Shown here one piece after another: positions 23,252 through 31,281 of a stretch of DNA of 56,382 bases; position 1 is the stretch's first letter, and each line of letters opens with the position of its first letter. Source of the DNA: CAZEBW01 sp964510205 (GTDB lineage Bacteria > Chloroflexota > Anaerolineae > VGOG01); the NCBI GenBank assembly GCA_964510205.1, contig CAZEBW010000017.1, forward strand, positions 1-56,382, in the 5' to 3' direction. The notes under the pieces were generated by a model, which was not told the origin of the DNA, made no database searches, and worked only from the letters and a program-made list of their open reading frames with translations. Made by a program: the position numbers and the translations under genes.

Positions 23252-23863
23252 ATGGATTACACAGGCTTGCCCTACGTCGTCGAGCCTATGCGGCTGCCAG
23301 ACATCAAAGAGGTAATGGAGATCGAGCGCGATTCCTTTCCCACCCCCTGGTCTGCCCGCGCCTACCGCCACGAGCTAATGGATAAGGAGTTCTCCCGCTA
23401 TTTCGTAGTCCGCCAACGTCAAATGGAGAGACCAGAGCCAAACCTGCTGACCAGGGTCCGTCGCTCCCTCGGAGTGGGGAAACGGTCGCCCATCCTGGCG
23501 TATGGCGGCTTCTGGCTGAGGGCCGGAGAGGCCCACATCAGCACCATAGCCGTGCGGCCCAACTGGCGGCGGCGCGGAGTCGGCGAGCTGCTGTTGGTCG
23601 CCATGCTCAATCGGGCCACCGAGCTTGGCGCTGAGCGGGCTACTTTGGAGGTGCGCGTCTCCAACGTCGCGGCCCGGAATCTGTACCGCAAGTACGGCTT
23701 TCAGCAAGTTGGGTTGAAGCACCAATATTATCGCGACCAAAACGAGGACGCCCTGACCATGTCCACGGAGCGATTGACCTCGGCCACATTTCAGGGCCGG
23801 TTCCAGCGGCTGAAGCGAGCGCTGCGAGAAAGGCTGACCCAGAGTTTGGACAAAATGCCTTAG
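23252..23863 (+). CDS. rimI: Ribosomal-protein-alanine N-acetyltransferase RimI
   Basis: 203 residues, a GNAT acetyltransferase. ISTIAVRPNWRRRGVGELLL holds the acetyl-CoA loop (RRRGVG), and VSNVAARNLYRKYGFQQVG is the family-specific motif. An insertion of about 25 residues at 55-80 and a basic C-terminal extension (about 170-203) make it longer than typical RimI. The tsaE-tsaB-rimI order is widespread. The target is assumed, not shown. Confidence 0.87.
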   Translation: MDYTGLPYVVEPMRLPDIKEVMEIERDSFPTPWSARAYRHELMDKEFSRYFVVRQRQMERPEPNLLTRVRRSLGVGKRSPILAYGGFWLRAGEAHISTIAVRPNWRRRGVGELLLVAMLNRATELGAERATLEVRVSNVAARNLYRKYGFQQVGLKHQYYRDQNEDALTMSTERLTSATFQGRFQRLKRALRERLTQSLDKMP

Positions 23864-23875
23864 ATGCGGTATAAT
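23846..23875 (+). promoter_or_regulatory. Promoter for uracil-DNA glycosylase
   Basis: TTGGAC, 18 bases, TATAAT. It lies over the 3' end of rimI and about 95 bases before the glycosylase ATG. Confidence 0.62.
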
Positions 23876-23914
23876 TTGGGGTGAGGCTGAAGGCTTTTAG
23901 GGAGGGAGGAGCAA

Positions 23915-23983
23915 ATGCAAACGGTTGTGCTTGAAGGTGATTTCCGCCTCAATCGAGAGGAGATGAAGGCATGTCAGAACTGA
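23915..23983 (+). CDS. 22-codon leader ORF overlapping the udg start
   Basis: ATG with GGAGGAG 5 bases upstream, 22 codons (MQTVVLEGDFRLNREEMKAC then QN) and TGA, in a different frame from the glycosylase whose ATG it overlaps. The ribosome site is better than that of the glycosylase itself, so the short ORF may feed ribosomes to it by reinitiation. It could be chance; no homologue is recognised. Confidence 0.4.
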   Translation: MQTVVLEGDFRLNREEMKACQN

Positions 23984-24579
23984 CCCAGCTTTACGAACAG
24001 ATAGCCACCTGTCAGCGCTGCGAGCTGGCTCAGGGCCGAACCAAGACGGTGCCCGGCGAGGGGCCTGAGGATGCAGAGATCATGTTTATTGGCGAGGCTC
24101 CGGGCTTCCACGAGGATCGGCAGGGCCGCCCGTTCGTGGGAGCAGCAGGTAACTTCCTGGAGGAGCTTCTGGCCAGCATCGGCCTCACGCGAGAGGATGT
24201 TTACATTGCCAATATCATCAAGTGCCGTCCACCCGGCAACCGCGATCCCCTGCCCGACGAGATCGCAGCCTGTAAACCGTATCTCGATAAGCAAATCGAG
24301 CTGATCCAGCCGAAGTTGATCGTCACCTTGGGACGATTTTCTATGGCGCGTTACTTCCCGAACGCCAAGATCAGCCGCATCCACGGCCAGCCCAAGCGCA
24401 TCGGCGGTCGCATCTACTATCCCATGTTCCATCCCGCTGCCGCTTTGCATCAACCCAAATGGCGCTCGGTCGTGAAGGCGGACATGCTCAAGATTCCTCA
24501 AATTCTGGAAGAGGCGGAGCAACTGGACGAGGTCGAGGCCAAGCCCCTGGAGCAAACAGAGCAACTGAGTTTATTCTGA
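23971..24579 (+). CDS. Type 4 uracil-DNA glycosylase with C-terminal clamp-binding-like motif
   Basis: 202 residues. It removes uracil from DNA. The four Fe-S ligands are Cys14, Cys17, Cys85 and Cys101, with the family spacing. GEAPGFHEDRQGRPFVGAAG forms the uracil pocket and MFHPAAALH the second motif. The protein ends in EQLSLF, which matches the beta sliding-clamp binding consensus QL[SD]LF and would tether repair to replication. Thermophile-type UDGb/UDGa relatives share the cluster. Confidence 0.92.
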   Translation: MSELTQLYEQIATCQRCELAQGRTKTVPGEGPEDAEIMFIGEAPGFHEDRQGRPFVGAAGNFLEELLASIGLTREDVYIANIIKCRPPGNRDPLPDEIAACKPYLDKQIELIQPKLIVTLGRFSMARYFPNAKISRIHGQPKRIGGRIYYPMFHPAAALHQPKWRSVVKADMLKIPQILEEAEQLDEVEAKPLEQTEQLSLF

Positions 24580-24593
24580 ACGAGCGGGAATTC

Positions 24594-24787
24594 CAAAGGT
24601 GACTATTCACCTGCTCCCGTCGGATCGCCAGATCCGATGGTTGAACAGGTCGAATCGAGCTGATTTCGCCAGCTTTGGCCTGGATTTGACACTTGTCCTG
24701 AGGCCTGTCCTGAGTAGCCGCAGGCGTATCGAAGGGCTGCCGAAGGAATCCAGGCCAAGCAAGGTGAATAGATAGTTACTTCCAAAG
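24594..24787. repeat. MITE-like repeat with TTCACCT ends, copy 2
   Basis: Left CAAAGGTGACTATTCACCTG; right, inverted, GGAAGTAACTATCTATTCAC. Inside are CGGATCGCCAGATCCG, GCCTGGATT/AATCCAGGC arms and a TGTCCTGAG...GTATCGAAGGG repeat. It fills the udg-prfA gap; the right end reaches the prfA ribosome site. Confidence 0.68.
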
Positions 24788-24796
24788 AAGGGAAAC

Positions 24797-25885
24797 ATGC
24801 TAGAGAAACTGGAGCTTGTCGTCCAGCGCTACGAAGAACTGAATAGGATCATGGCCGATCATGAGGTGGCCACCAACCCCGACCTGATGAGGAAATACGC
24901 TCAGGAACAAGCTGACATCGCAGGCCTGGTCCGGAAATACCGCCAGTATAAAGCCAACGAGAAGGAACTGAGCGAGACCCGAACCTTGCTGAAGGACGAA
25001 GAAAGCGAAGAGATGCTGAACTTGGTTCGGGAGGAGATCAAAAAACTCGAAGGGCGAAGCAAAGCCTTGCTAGATGAGCTAAAGATGCTGCTCTTGCCCA
25101 AGGATGCCCGAGATGAGCGAGACGTGATCATGGAGATCCGAGCCGGGGCGGGGGGCGATGAGGCGGGCCTGTTCGCGGCCGATCTCTATCGCATGTACAA
25201 CAAGTATGTCGAGAGCCTCGGTTGGACCACTGAGCTCCTCAACTCCAACGAGACTGGCATAGGCGGCTTCAAAGAGGTTATCTTTTCTGTCCAAGGCAAA
25301 AGCGGGGCTGATTCCTCGCCCTACTCGCGGCTGAAGTACGAGAGCGGCGTCCACCGGGTGCAGCGGGTGCCCGTCACCGAATCCAGCGGCCGTATCCACA
25401 CCTCCACCGCTACCGTGGCTGTCCTGCCAGAAGTGGATGAGGTAGAGATAGACATTGATCCCCATGATCTGCGGATTGACGTCTACGGCTCCTCCGGGCC
25501 GGGGGGGCAGCACATGCAGAAAAGCGCCACTGCGGTGCGCATCACCCACGCGCCGACAGGAGTGATTGCTGCTTGCGAGAGCCAGCGCTCCCAATTCCAG
25601 AACCGGACGCGGGCACTGGCCATCCTGCGAGCTCGCCTCTACGAGCTGGAGGCGCAGAAGCAACGGGAGCAGGTGGACGAGAGGCGACGCTCCCAGGTGG
25701 GCAGAGGCGAACGCAGTGAGAAAATCCGTACCTACAACTTCCCACAAAACCGAGTAACCGACCACCGCATTGGCTTAACCAGCCATCGCCTGGAGGATGT
25801 GCTGGAGGGCAAGCTAGACCCCTTCATTGAGGAACTGGCCGCCGCTGAACGAGCCGAGAAGTTGCAGGAAGCGGGGCTAAGCTGA
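24797..25885 (+). CDS. prfA: Peptide chain release factor 1
   Basis: 362 residues, full length. It reads UAA and UAG stop codons. The codon-reading PxT motif is PVT in VQRVPVTESSGRIHTS, and the hydrolysis motif is GGQ in SSGPGGQHMQKS. The prmC gene, whose product methylates the GGQ glutamine, follows 37 bases on. Residues after GGQ read MQKSATAVRITHAPTG where VNTT-type sequence is more usual. Confidence 0.94.
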   Translation: MLEKLELVVQRYEELNRIMADHEVATNPDLMRKYAQEQADIAGLVRKYRQYKANEKELSETRTLLKDEESEEMLNLVREEIKKLEGRSKALLDELKMLLLPKDARDERDVIMEIRAGAGGDEAGLFAADLYRMYNKYVESLGWTTELLNSNETGIGGFKEVIFSVQGKSGADSSPYSRLKYESGVHRVQRVPVTESSGRIHTSTATVAVLPEVDEVEIDIDPHDLRIDVYGSSGPGGQHMQKSATAVRITHAPTGVIAACESQRSQFQNRTRALAILRARLYELEAQKQREQVDERRRSQVGRGERSEKIRTYNFPQNRVTDHRIGLTSHRLEDVLEGKLDPFIEELAAAERAEKLQEAGLS

Positions 25886-25922
25886 GCAGCATGCTGAGCT
25901 CGTCGAAGGGCCTGTCGAAGGA

Positions 25923-26786
25923 GTGAAGCGAGTGGCAACTTGGCGAGAAGCCCTTCGGTGGGGAGAGCATTCTCTGGTCCAAAGCGCTGTGGACAGTCCC
26001 CGTCTGGACGCCGAGATTCTGCTGGCTCATGCCCTGGGGATAACCAGGGCGCAACTCCACGCCCATCCCCAAAGCCAACTAAGCTCCGGCGCACTGGCCA
26101 CCTATCGCCAATGGATCGAGCGACGCGCACGGCACGAGCCTGTGGCCTACATCGTCGGCCACAAAGAATTTTACGGGCTCGACTTTTTTGTTGATGAGCG
26201 AGTGCTGATCCCCCGACCGGAGACGGAGCTGCTGGTGGAGAAGGCCATCGAGATCGCCAAGCATCAGCCGGACCGCGGGCAGTTTGTGGCCGCCGACGTG
26301 GGCACCGGCTGCGGGGCCATCGCCGTCAGCTTGGCCGTGCACCTGCCTCGAATCACGGTCTATGCCGCCGATGCCTCCGCCGAAGCCCTGGAGGTAGCAG
26401 CCCGCAACTGTCGCCGCCACGACGTGGAGAACCGCGTTCACCTGCTGCGGGGCCACCTGCTGGAGCCGCTGCCGGAACCCGTGAACCTCATCGTCGCCAA
26501 CCTCCCCTACGTCAGCCAAGCCGAACTGGCCCAACTGCCGCCAGAGATCAGTCGCTACGAGCCGCGAGAGGCTCTGGACGGCGGTCCCGACGGGCTGGAC
26601 CACATCCGCCGCGTGCTGGCCGGGGGAGGAGAGCACCTCAAACCGCGAGGAGTTATCCTGTTGGAGATCGGGGCCACCCAGGGAGAGGCAGTGGTCGCTC
26701 TGGCCCAGGGCCACTTCCCAGCGGCGAGGGTCGAAATCGCCCAGGACTACGCCGGCCTGGACAGGGTGGTGATGGTGGAGATGTGA
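25923..26786 (+). CDS. prmC: Release-factor glutamine methyltransferase PrmC
   Basis: 287 residues from GTG; the GAAGGA before it belongs to a CTGTCGAAGGAG repeat. It methylates the GGQ Gln of release factors with SAM. AADVGTGCGAIAVSLAV is the SAM site, and NLPYVS is the N-[PL]-PY substrate motif. RPETELLVE precedes it as usual. The pairing with prfA is standard. Confidence 0.93.
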   Translation: MKRVATWREALRWGEHSLVQSAVDSPRLDAEILLAHALGITRAQLHAHPQSQLSSGALATYRQWIERRARHEPVAYIVGHKEFYGLDFFVDERVLIPRPETELLVEKAIEIAKHQPDRGQFVAADVGTGCGAIAVSLAVHLPRITVYAADASAEALEVAARNCRRHDVENRVHLLRGHLLEPLPEPVNLIVANLPYVSQAELAQLPPEISRYEPREALDGGPDGLDHIRRVLAGGGEHLKPRGVILLEIGATQGEAVVALAQGHFPAARVEIAQDYAGLDRVVMVEM

Positions 26787-26799
26787 AAGACGGGCCTGT

Positions 26800-26828
26800 T
26801 TGACCAAGGCGGCGAATTGCGTTATACT
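26800..26828 (+). promoter_or_regulatory. Promoter for tsaC
   Basis: TTGACC, 17 bases, TATACT, starting 13 bases after the prmC stop. The leader that follows holds the inverted AGTCAACGAG/CTCGTTGACC repeat. Confidence 0.65.
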
Positions 26829-26847
26829 ACTCCCACGTCGGAAATAA

Positions 26848-26926
26848 GTAACGAGTCAACGAGTACCACGTTAACGAGGCATCCGTTACCTCGTTGACCC
26901 ATTGGCTCATTGCCCTATTGACTTTC
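26848..26926. repeat. Degenerate short repeats in the tsaC leader
   Basis: AAGTAACGAGTCAACGAG, GTTAACGAGG and, inverted, CCGTTACCTCGTTGACC, then 8-base units CCCATTGG-CTCATTGC-CCTATTGA. Similar units occur in the tsaE leader (21.95-22.02 kb). A hairpin is likely in the transcript. Confidence 0.55.
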
Positions 26927-26942
26927 CGTAGGTGGTCTACTT

Positions 26943-27641
26943 GTGAGAATCGAAACCAAAGTGCTCTCCGCTAGTGAGGAAGCCATCAGTGTAGCCGCCC
27001 GGGTTTTGGCCGATGGCGGTCTGGTCGCCTTCCCCACAGACACGGTCTACGGCGTTGGCGCCCACATCTTCCAGCCGCGTGCTGTGGAGCGCATCTACAC
27101 GGCCAAGATCCGCCCACAGGACAAAGCCATCCCCATCCTCCTGGCCCGGGCCGATGATCTGGCGCTCGTAGCTGAGGAAATTCCAGAGACTGCCCGGCTG
27201 CTGGCCGAGCGATTCTGGCCCGGCGGCCTGACCCTGGTGCTGCCCAAGAACGCCGAGGTTCCCGATGCGGTCAGCGCGGGCGGTCCCACCGTGGCCGTGC
27301 GGGTGCCCGACCACTCAGTGCCTAGGACACTGATGACCGCTTTGGGCGCTCCCATCGCGGGCACCAGTGCCAATTTGACCGGTCATCCCAGCCCCGTCGC
27401 CGCCCAGGAGGTGGAAGCAGAACTTGGGGGACGCATTGAGCTTATCCTCGACGGGGGACGATGCCCCGGCGGCGTCGCTTCCACCGTGCTGGACCTGACT
27501 ACCGATCCGCCCGCTGTCCTGCGCGCTGGGGCCATCGGTGTAGAGGAGATCAAAGCTGCGCTCTCTGAGAGACTTCCGAAGTCTGGCACAGTTCAACACA
27601 ACACTGAACAAAGGATAGACGTATGCTATTTGTCGGATTAG
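26943..27641 (+). CDS. tsaC: L-threonylcarbamoyladenylate synthase (Sua5/YwlC)
   Basis: 232 residues from GTG. It makes threonylcarbamoyl-AMP from Thr, bicarbonate and ATP, the first step of t6A. GGLVAFPTDTVYGVGAH, KIRPQDKAIPILL, RFWPGGLTLVLP and PIAGTSANLTGHPSP are all family motifs. The C-terminal about 20 residues are extra and overlap the next gene by 19 bases. There is no Sua5 C-terminal domain. Confidence 0.92.
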   Translation: MRIETKVLSASEEAISVAARVLADGGLVAFPTDTVYGVGAHIFQPRAVERIYTAKIRPQDKAIPILLARADDLALVAEEIPETARLLAERFWPGGLTLVLPKNAEVPDAVSAGGPTVAVRVPDHSVPRTLMTALGAPIAGTSANLTGHPSPVAAQEVEAELGGRIELILDGGRCPGGVASTVLDLTTDPPAVLRAGAIGVEEIKAALSERLPKSGTVQHNTEQRIDVCYLSD

Positions 27642-28300
27642 AGGATCCCGATCCCGTGCTTCTTCTTTATCTCCTGATCGGGTTCCTCGTGGGCTTCACC
27701 ATCCACGAGTGCAGTCACGCCTTGATGGCCTATGCTTTAGGCGATCCCACTGCCAAGAACAAAGGGCGGCTATCCCTCAACCCCCTCGTCCACCTCCACC
27801 CCTTGGGAACGCTGTCCATTCTCCTGCTGGGTTTAGGTTGGGGCCAGCCAGTGCCCATAGATGCCAATAAGCTCCGCCCTGGGCCGAAAGTCGGCATGGC
27901 CCTAGTCGGTCTTGCGGGCCCCTTGGCCAACCTGCTGACTGCCGCCCTCCTGGCCATTCCCCTACGGTGGCACCTGGTCCCCTTCATGCCGCGAAAGATT
28001 GGGGGGGTTGTCATCTCTTATGGTCTGCTGCTCTCCTTGGTAGTTTGGCTAAACATCGGCATGGCCCTCTTTAACCTCATCCCCCTCATGCCACTGGATG
28101 GCTCGAGGCTTCTATCCGTGCTTTTGCCCTCTCGCTGGTTCAAAATCCTCTCTCGCTACGAACTCTATGGTCTAATCTTGATCATCCTGCTGCTCGTTTT
28201 GGAAAGGTTCACCCAAACGGGCATCCTGACGAGCCTACTCTACGGGCCCATTAATTTCGTATGGGAAGGGTTAACCAACCTGACCTCACCTTTCCGCTAA
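27623..28300 (+). CDS. Site-2-type M50 membrane metalloprotease
   Basis: 225 residues, about six membrane segments. The zinc motif HECSH (HExxH) is at about 28-32 in FTIHECSHALMAYALGD, and the third ligand Asp is in LMPLDGSRLL. It would cut substrates inside the membrane. No PDZ or CBS domain is present. Its start lies within tsaC. Confidence 0.88.
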   Translation: MLFVGLEDPDPVLLLYLLIGFLVGFTIHECSHALMAYALGDPTAKNKGRLSLNPLVHLHPLGTLSILLLGLGWGQPVPIDANKLRPGPKVGMALVGLAGPLANLLTAALLAIPLRWHLVPFMPRKIGGVVISYGLLLSLVVWLNIGMALFNLIPLMPLDGSRLLSVLLPSRWFKILSRYELYGLILIILLLVLERFTQTGILTSLLYGPINFVWEGLTNLTSPFR

Positions 28301-28304
28301 CTCC

Positions 28305-28449
28305 CTACCGGACACTTTTTTAGAAACCAGGTTTTTTCCTCTCCAAGCAGACACGCCGCCGCCCCTGGAACGCGCTGTAGTGCAAGAGAACCACTTTCCA
28401 TAGACCAAAAAACCTGGTTTCTGAGTCATTTGGAAAAAGTGTACGGTAG
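28305..28449. repeat. MITE-like element with CTACCG ends holding AGAAACCAGG repeat, copy 2
   Basis: Outer 16-bp ends CTACCGGACACTTTTT and, inverted, CTACCGTACACTTTTT (one mismatch). Directly inside are AGAAACCAGGTTTTTT (28322) and its inverse (to 28422). It lies between the M50 gene and rpiB. No clear target duplication. Confidence 0.8.
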
Positions 28450-28484
28450 CAAACCGGCTAACGCTGTTTGCAAAGGAGGACAGA

Positions 28485-28928
28485 GTGCACATCGCCATCG
28501 GTGCGGATCACGCCGGCTTCCATCTCAAAGAAACCATAGCCAAGCTCCTGGACGATTTGGGGCACGAAGTTCACGACTTCGGAACATACGACGCTGAGCC
28601 CTCCGACTATCCGGACTCCGCTCGAGCGGTAGCTGAGGCCGTGGCGCAGGGTGACTTCGAACGAGGCATCTTGGTCTGCGGCAACGGCATCGGGGCGTGC
28701 ATCACGGCCAACAAAGTGGCGAGCATCCGAGCAGCGGTGTGCCACGACACCCTCTCCGCTCGCCAGAGCAGGGAGAATCTGGATGCCAATGTCCTCTGTC
28801 TGGGCGAGCGGATTATCGGCGCGAGTCTGGCCCTGGAGATCGTTCGGGTTTGGCTGGCGACCGAGTTTTCGGATGTGGAGCGCTATCGCCGCCGGCTGGC
28901 TAAGGTGGCCGAGCTAGAGAGACGCTGA
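28485..28928 (+). CDS. rpiB: Ribose-5-phosphate isomerase B
   Basis: 147 residues from GTG with AAAGGAGG 5 bases upstream. It interconverts ribose 5-phosphate and ribulose 5-phosphate. IGADHAGFHLKE is the phosphate-binding start, GNGIGACITANKV with its Cys is the active site, and SARQSRENLDANVLCLGERIIG completes the family pattern. The GT4 gene begins 3 bases on. Confidence 0.92.
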   Translation: MHIAIGADHAGFHLKETIAKLLDDLGHEVHDFGTYDAEPSDYPDSARAVAEAVAQGDFERGILVCGNGIGACITANKVASIRAAVCHDTLSARQSRENLDANVLCLGERIIGASLALEIVRVWLATEFSDVERYRRRLAKVAELERR

Positions 28929-28931
28929 ACG

Positions 28932-30071
28932 ATGCTCATCGGCATTGACGCCAGCCGCAGCGTGGCCCAGAAACCAACCGGCACAGAAAACTACTCCCTC
29001 AACCTGATCCACCACCTGCTGGCGTTACCCAGCGACCACCACTACCGTCTCTATTTCAATCGCCCCCCCACCTACAACCCACAGCCTACAACCTGCAACC
29101 TACGCGTAATGCCCTTCCCCCGCCTCTGGACTCACCTGCGCCTCTCCTGGGAGATGGCCCGCCGCCCTCCAGACTTGCTCTTCGTTCCCGCCCACGTCCT
29201 GCCCATCGTTCATCCTCGCCGCAGCGTGGTGACCATACATGATTTAGGCTATCTGTACTATCCGCAGGCCCATCGCCTGCTGGATCGCCTGTACCTGGAC
29301 CTGTCCACCCGCTACAACGCCCGCGCCGCCGCTCACCTCATCGCCGATTCTGCGGCCACCCAACGCGATCTCACCGAGCGATACGGCACCGATCCTGGCA
29401 AGATCACCGTCGTCTACCCTGGTTATGACAACGCGGTCTTCCAGCCGGTGAGGGATAAGGAGGCTATCGAAGCAATCAAAGCCAGATACGGCATCGCTGG
29501 CGACTACATCCTTTACGTAGGAACCTTGCAGCCGCGCAAAAACCTGATCCGCCTAACCGAAGCCTTCTCCAATCTCCAATATCCAATATCCAATATCCAA
29601 TTAGTCATCGCAGGGAAGAAGGGATGGCTCTACCAGGAGATCTTCCAGCGAGTTGAGGAGCTGGGACTGGAAAAGACAGTCGTTTTCACAGGCTACGTGC
29701 CTGAGGGGGATCTCCCGGCCCTCCTCTCCGGCGCCCTTGTGTTCGCTTTCCCCTCCCTCTACGAGGGCTTTGGACTGCCGGTCTTGGAAGCTATGGCCTG
29801 CGAAACCCCCGTCGTCTGCTCCAATGCCTCCTCGCTCCCCGAGGTGGCGGGAGATGCGGCCCTGCTGGTTGATCCGTTGGATGTGGAAGGGCTGGCGGCG
29901 GCCATGAGACGCGTCCTCGGTGACGAGGAACTGCGGGCCGAGTTGATCGAGCGCGGCTTCGAGCAGGCGAAAAAATTCTCGTGGGAGAGGTGCGCCCGCG
30001 AGACCCTGGCCGTGCTGGAGAGCGTTTGCCACGAATTACACGAACTCGGAAGTGGAAACGACTTTCACTAA
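28932..30071 (+). CDS. GT4-family glycosyltransferase
   Basis: 379 residues. A GT-B fold retaining transferase: GTENYSLNLIHHLL near the start, YVGTLQPRKNLIRLTEAF at the domain hinge, and the nucleotide-sugar motif PSLYEGFGLPVLEAMACETPVVCSN (E-x7-E). It probably adds mannose or a related sugar to a surface glycan. Two stretches (about residues 47-58 and 213-224) are encoded by in-frame heptanucleotide repeats. The gene leads a run of glycan genes ending at murJ. Confidence 0.88.
   Translation: MLIGIDASRSVAQKPTGTENYSLNLIHHLLALPSDHHYRLYFNRPPTYNPQPTTCNLRVMPFPRLWTHLRLSWEMARRPPDLLFVPAHVLPIVHPRRSVVTIHDLGYLYYPQAHRLLDRLYLDLSTRYNARAAAHLIADSAATQRDLTERYGTDPGKITVVYPGYDNAVFQPVRDKEAIEAIKARYGIAGDYILYVGTLQPRKNLIRLTEAFSNLQYPISNIQLVIAGKKGWLYQEIFQRVEELGLEKTVVFTGYVPEGDLPALLSGALVFAFPSLYEGFGLPVLEAMACETPVVCSNASSLPEVAGDAALLVDPLDVEGLAAAMRRVLGDEELRAELIERGFEQAKKFSWERCARETLAVLESVCHELHELGSGNDFH
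29071..29105. repeat. Heptanucleotide repeat CCTACAA within GT4
   Basis: Five degenerate units: CCTACAA CCCACAG then CCTACAA CCTGCAA CCTACGC. It is in frame and encodes TYNPQPTTCNLR. Confidence 0.75.
29568..29602. repeat. Heptanucleotide repeat CCAATAT within GT4
   Basis: Five units of TCCAATM/CCAATAT, in frame, encoding NLQYPISNIQL. Three units give the same heptapeptide PISNIQY in every forward frame without stops. Confidence 0.82.
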
Positions 30072-30127
30072 TTTACCCTCTTTTCGTGTTAATTCGTGAA
30101 ATTCGTGGCTGAAGAGGGAGAGTTGCC

Positions 30128-31279
30128 TTGGTCAATCCCGAGCGGATTTTGGTGGTCAAGCTGTCCGATATCGGCGACGTGCTCACCGCCACGCCGGCCT
30201 TGCGCGCCGTGCGGGAGAGCTTCCCCGCCGCCCGCCTCGAGGCCCTCGTCCCCCCCAACTCCGCATCCGTCCTGGCCCAATCGCCTCTGGTGGACGACGT
30301 CATCATCTTCGACAAATTCCAGTACGACCGGCCCTTAGATGCCGTTAGGCCGTCCTCCCTGGCCGCTCTGTTCCGCTTTGCTCGCCATCTGCGCCGCCGA
30401 CGCTACGACTGCCTGGTCATCTTACACCATCTCACCACGCGCTGGGGCGCGCTGAAGTACGCAGCGCTGGCGCTGGCCAGCGGCGCCAAGGTTCGAGCTG
30501 GGCTGGACAACGGGCGCGGTTGGTTCCTCACCCACCGGGCGCGCGACGGCGGCTTTGGGGCGCGGCACGAGGTGGAATATTGGCTGGACGTGGTGGGAAC
30601 CATCGGGGCAAGGACCGAGGACACCTCGCTGGACATCGCCACCGGAGCGAAGGATAAGGCTTTTGTCAATGAACAAATCCCTGCCCCCTCTCTCCCCCCC
30701 CTGGTAGGGGGGGGATGGGGGGGGCGTCCGTTGGTGGCGATTCATCCGGGCTCCGGCGGCTACAGTCTGGCGCGGCGGTGGTCGGCGGAGGGATTCGCCC
30801 GCGTGGCCGACGCGCTGGTCGAGCGCCGCGGCGCGCGCATCGTGCTGGTGGGCACCCCCGCCGACGGCGTCTCCCAGGTCGCCTCGCTGATGCGCTCGGA
30901 GTCGGTGAATCTAGAGGGGAAGACGACGCTGGGCCAATTGGCCGCCGTCCTCAAAAGATGCGACCTCTTCATCGGCGCCGACTCCGGCGTGATGCACCTA
31001 GCGGCAGCGGTGGGCGCGCCGCTGGTGGCCATCTTCGGACCCTCCAATCACCGCGCTTGGGGACCGTGGGAAGGATGCAAGAAGCAAGAGGCAGGAAGCA
31101 GGGGGCAAGAGAGAGGAGGCAAGCGCAGCATCATCGTGCGCGTGGATTTGCCCTGCAGCCCCTGCTCCTACGTCGGCTTCTCGGTGGGCAGACGCGAGGG
31201 ATGTGAGGCCATGACCTGCATGAAGGCCATCACTCCGCAGATGGTGCTGAAAGCAGCGGTTGAGTTGTTGGGTGGTTAG
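30128..31279 (+). CDS. GT9-family (heptosyltransferase-like) glycosyltransferase
   Basis: 383 residues from TTG with GGGAG 8 bases upstream. RILVVKLSDIGDVLTATPALRAV is the GT9 N-terminus; HPGSGGYSLARRWSAEGFARV and GADSGVMHLAAAVGAPLVAIFGP form the ADP-heptose site, and CSPC with MTCMKAI the usual Cys-rich end. It likely transfers a heptose, which fits the ADP-heptose genes just downstream. Two inserts are repeat-encoded: a C/G-rich palindrome at about 30684-30729 and a purine heptamer run at 31077-31125. Confidence 0.88.
   Translation: MVNPERILVVKLSDIGDVLTATPALRAVRESFPAARLEALVPPNSASVLAQSPLVDDVIIFDKFQYDRPLDAVRPSSLAALFRFARHLRRRRYDCLVILHHLTTRWGALKYAALALASGAKVRAGLDNGRGWFLTHRARDGGFGARHEVEYWLDVVGTIGARTEDTSLDIATGAKDKAFVNEQIPAPSLPPLVGGGWGGRPLVAIHPGSGGYSLARRWSAEGFARVADALVERRGARIVLVGTPADGVSQVASLMRSESVNLEGKTTLGQLAAVLKRCDLFIGADSGVMHLAAAVGAPLVAIFGPSNHRAWGPWEGCKKQEAGSRGQERGGKRSIIVRVDLPCSPCSYVGFSVGRREGCEAMTCMKAITPQMVLKAAVELLGG
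31077..31125. repeat. Heptanucleotide repeat GCAAGAG within GT9
   Basis: Seven units of a purine-rich 7-mer (GCAAGAA GCAAGAG, GCAGGAA GCAGGGG, GCAAGAG and so on), in frame, encoding KKQEAGSRGQERGGK at a loop between GPSN and the CSPC motif. Confidence 0.75.
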
Positions 31280-31281
31280 TT

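Noticed and set aside
29568..29602. Possible CRISPR or tRNA-like repeat
   Set aside because: The 7-base period is continuous with no spacers and lies within a coding frame.
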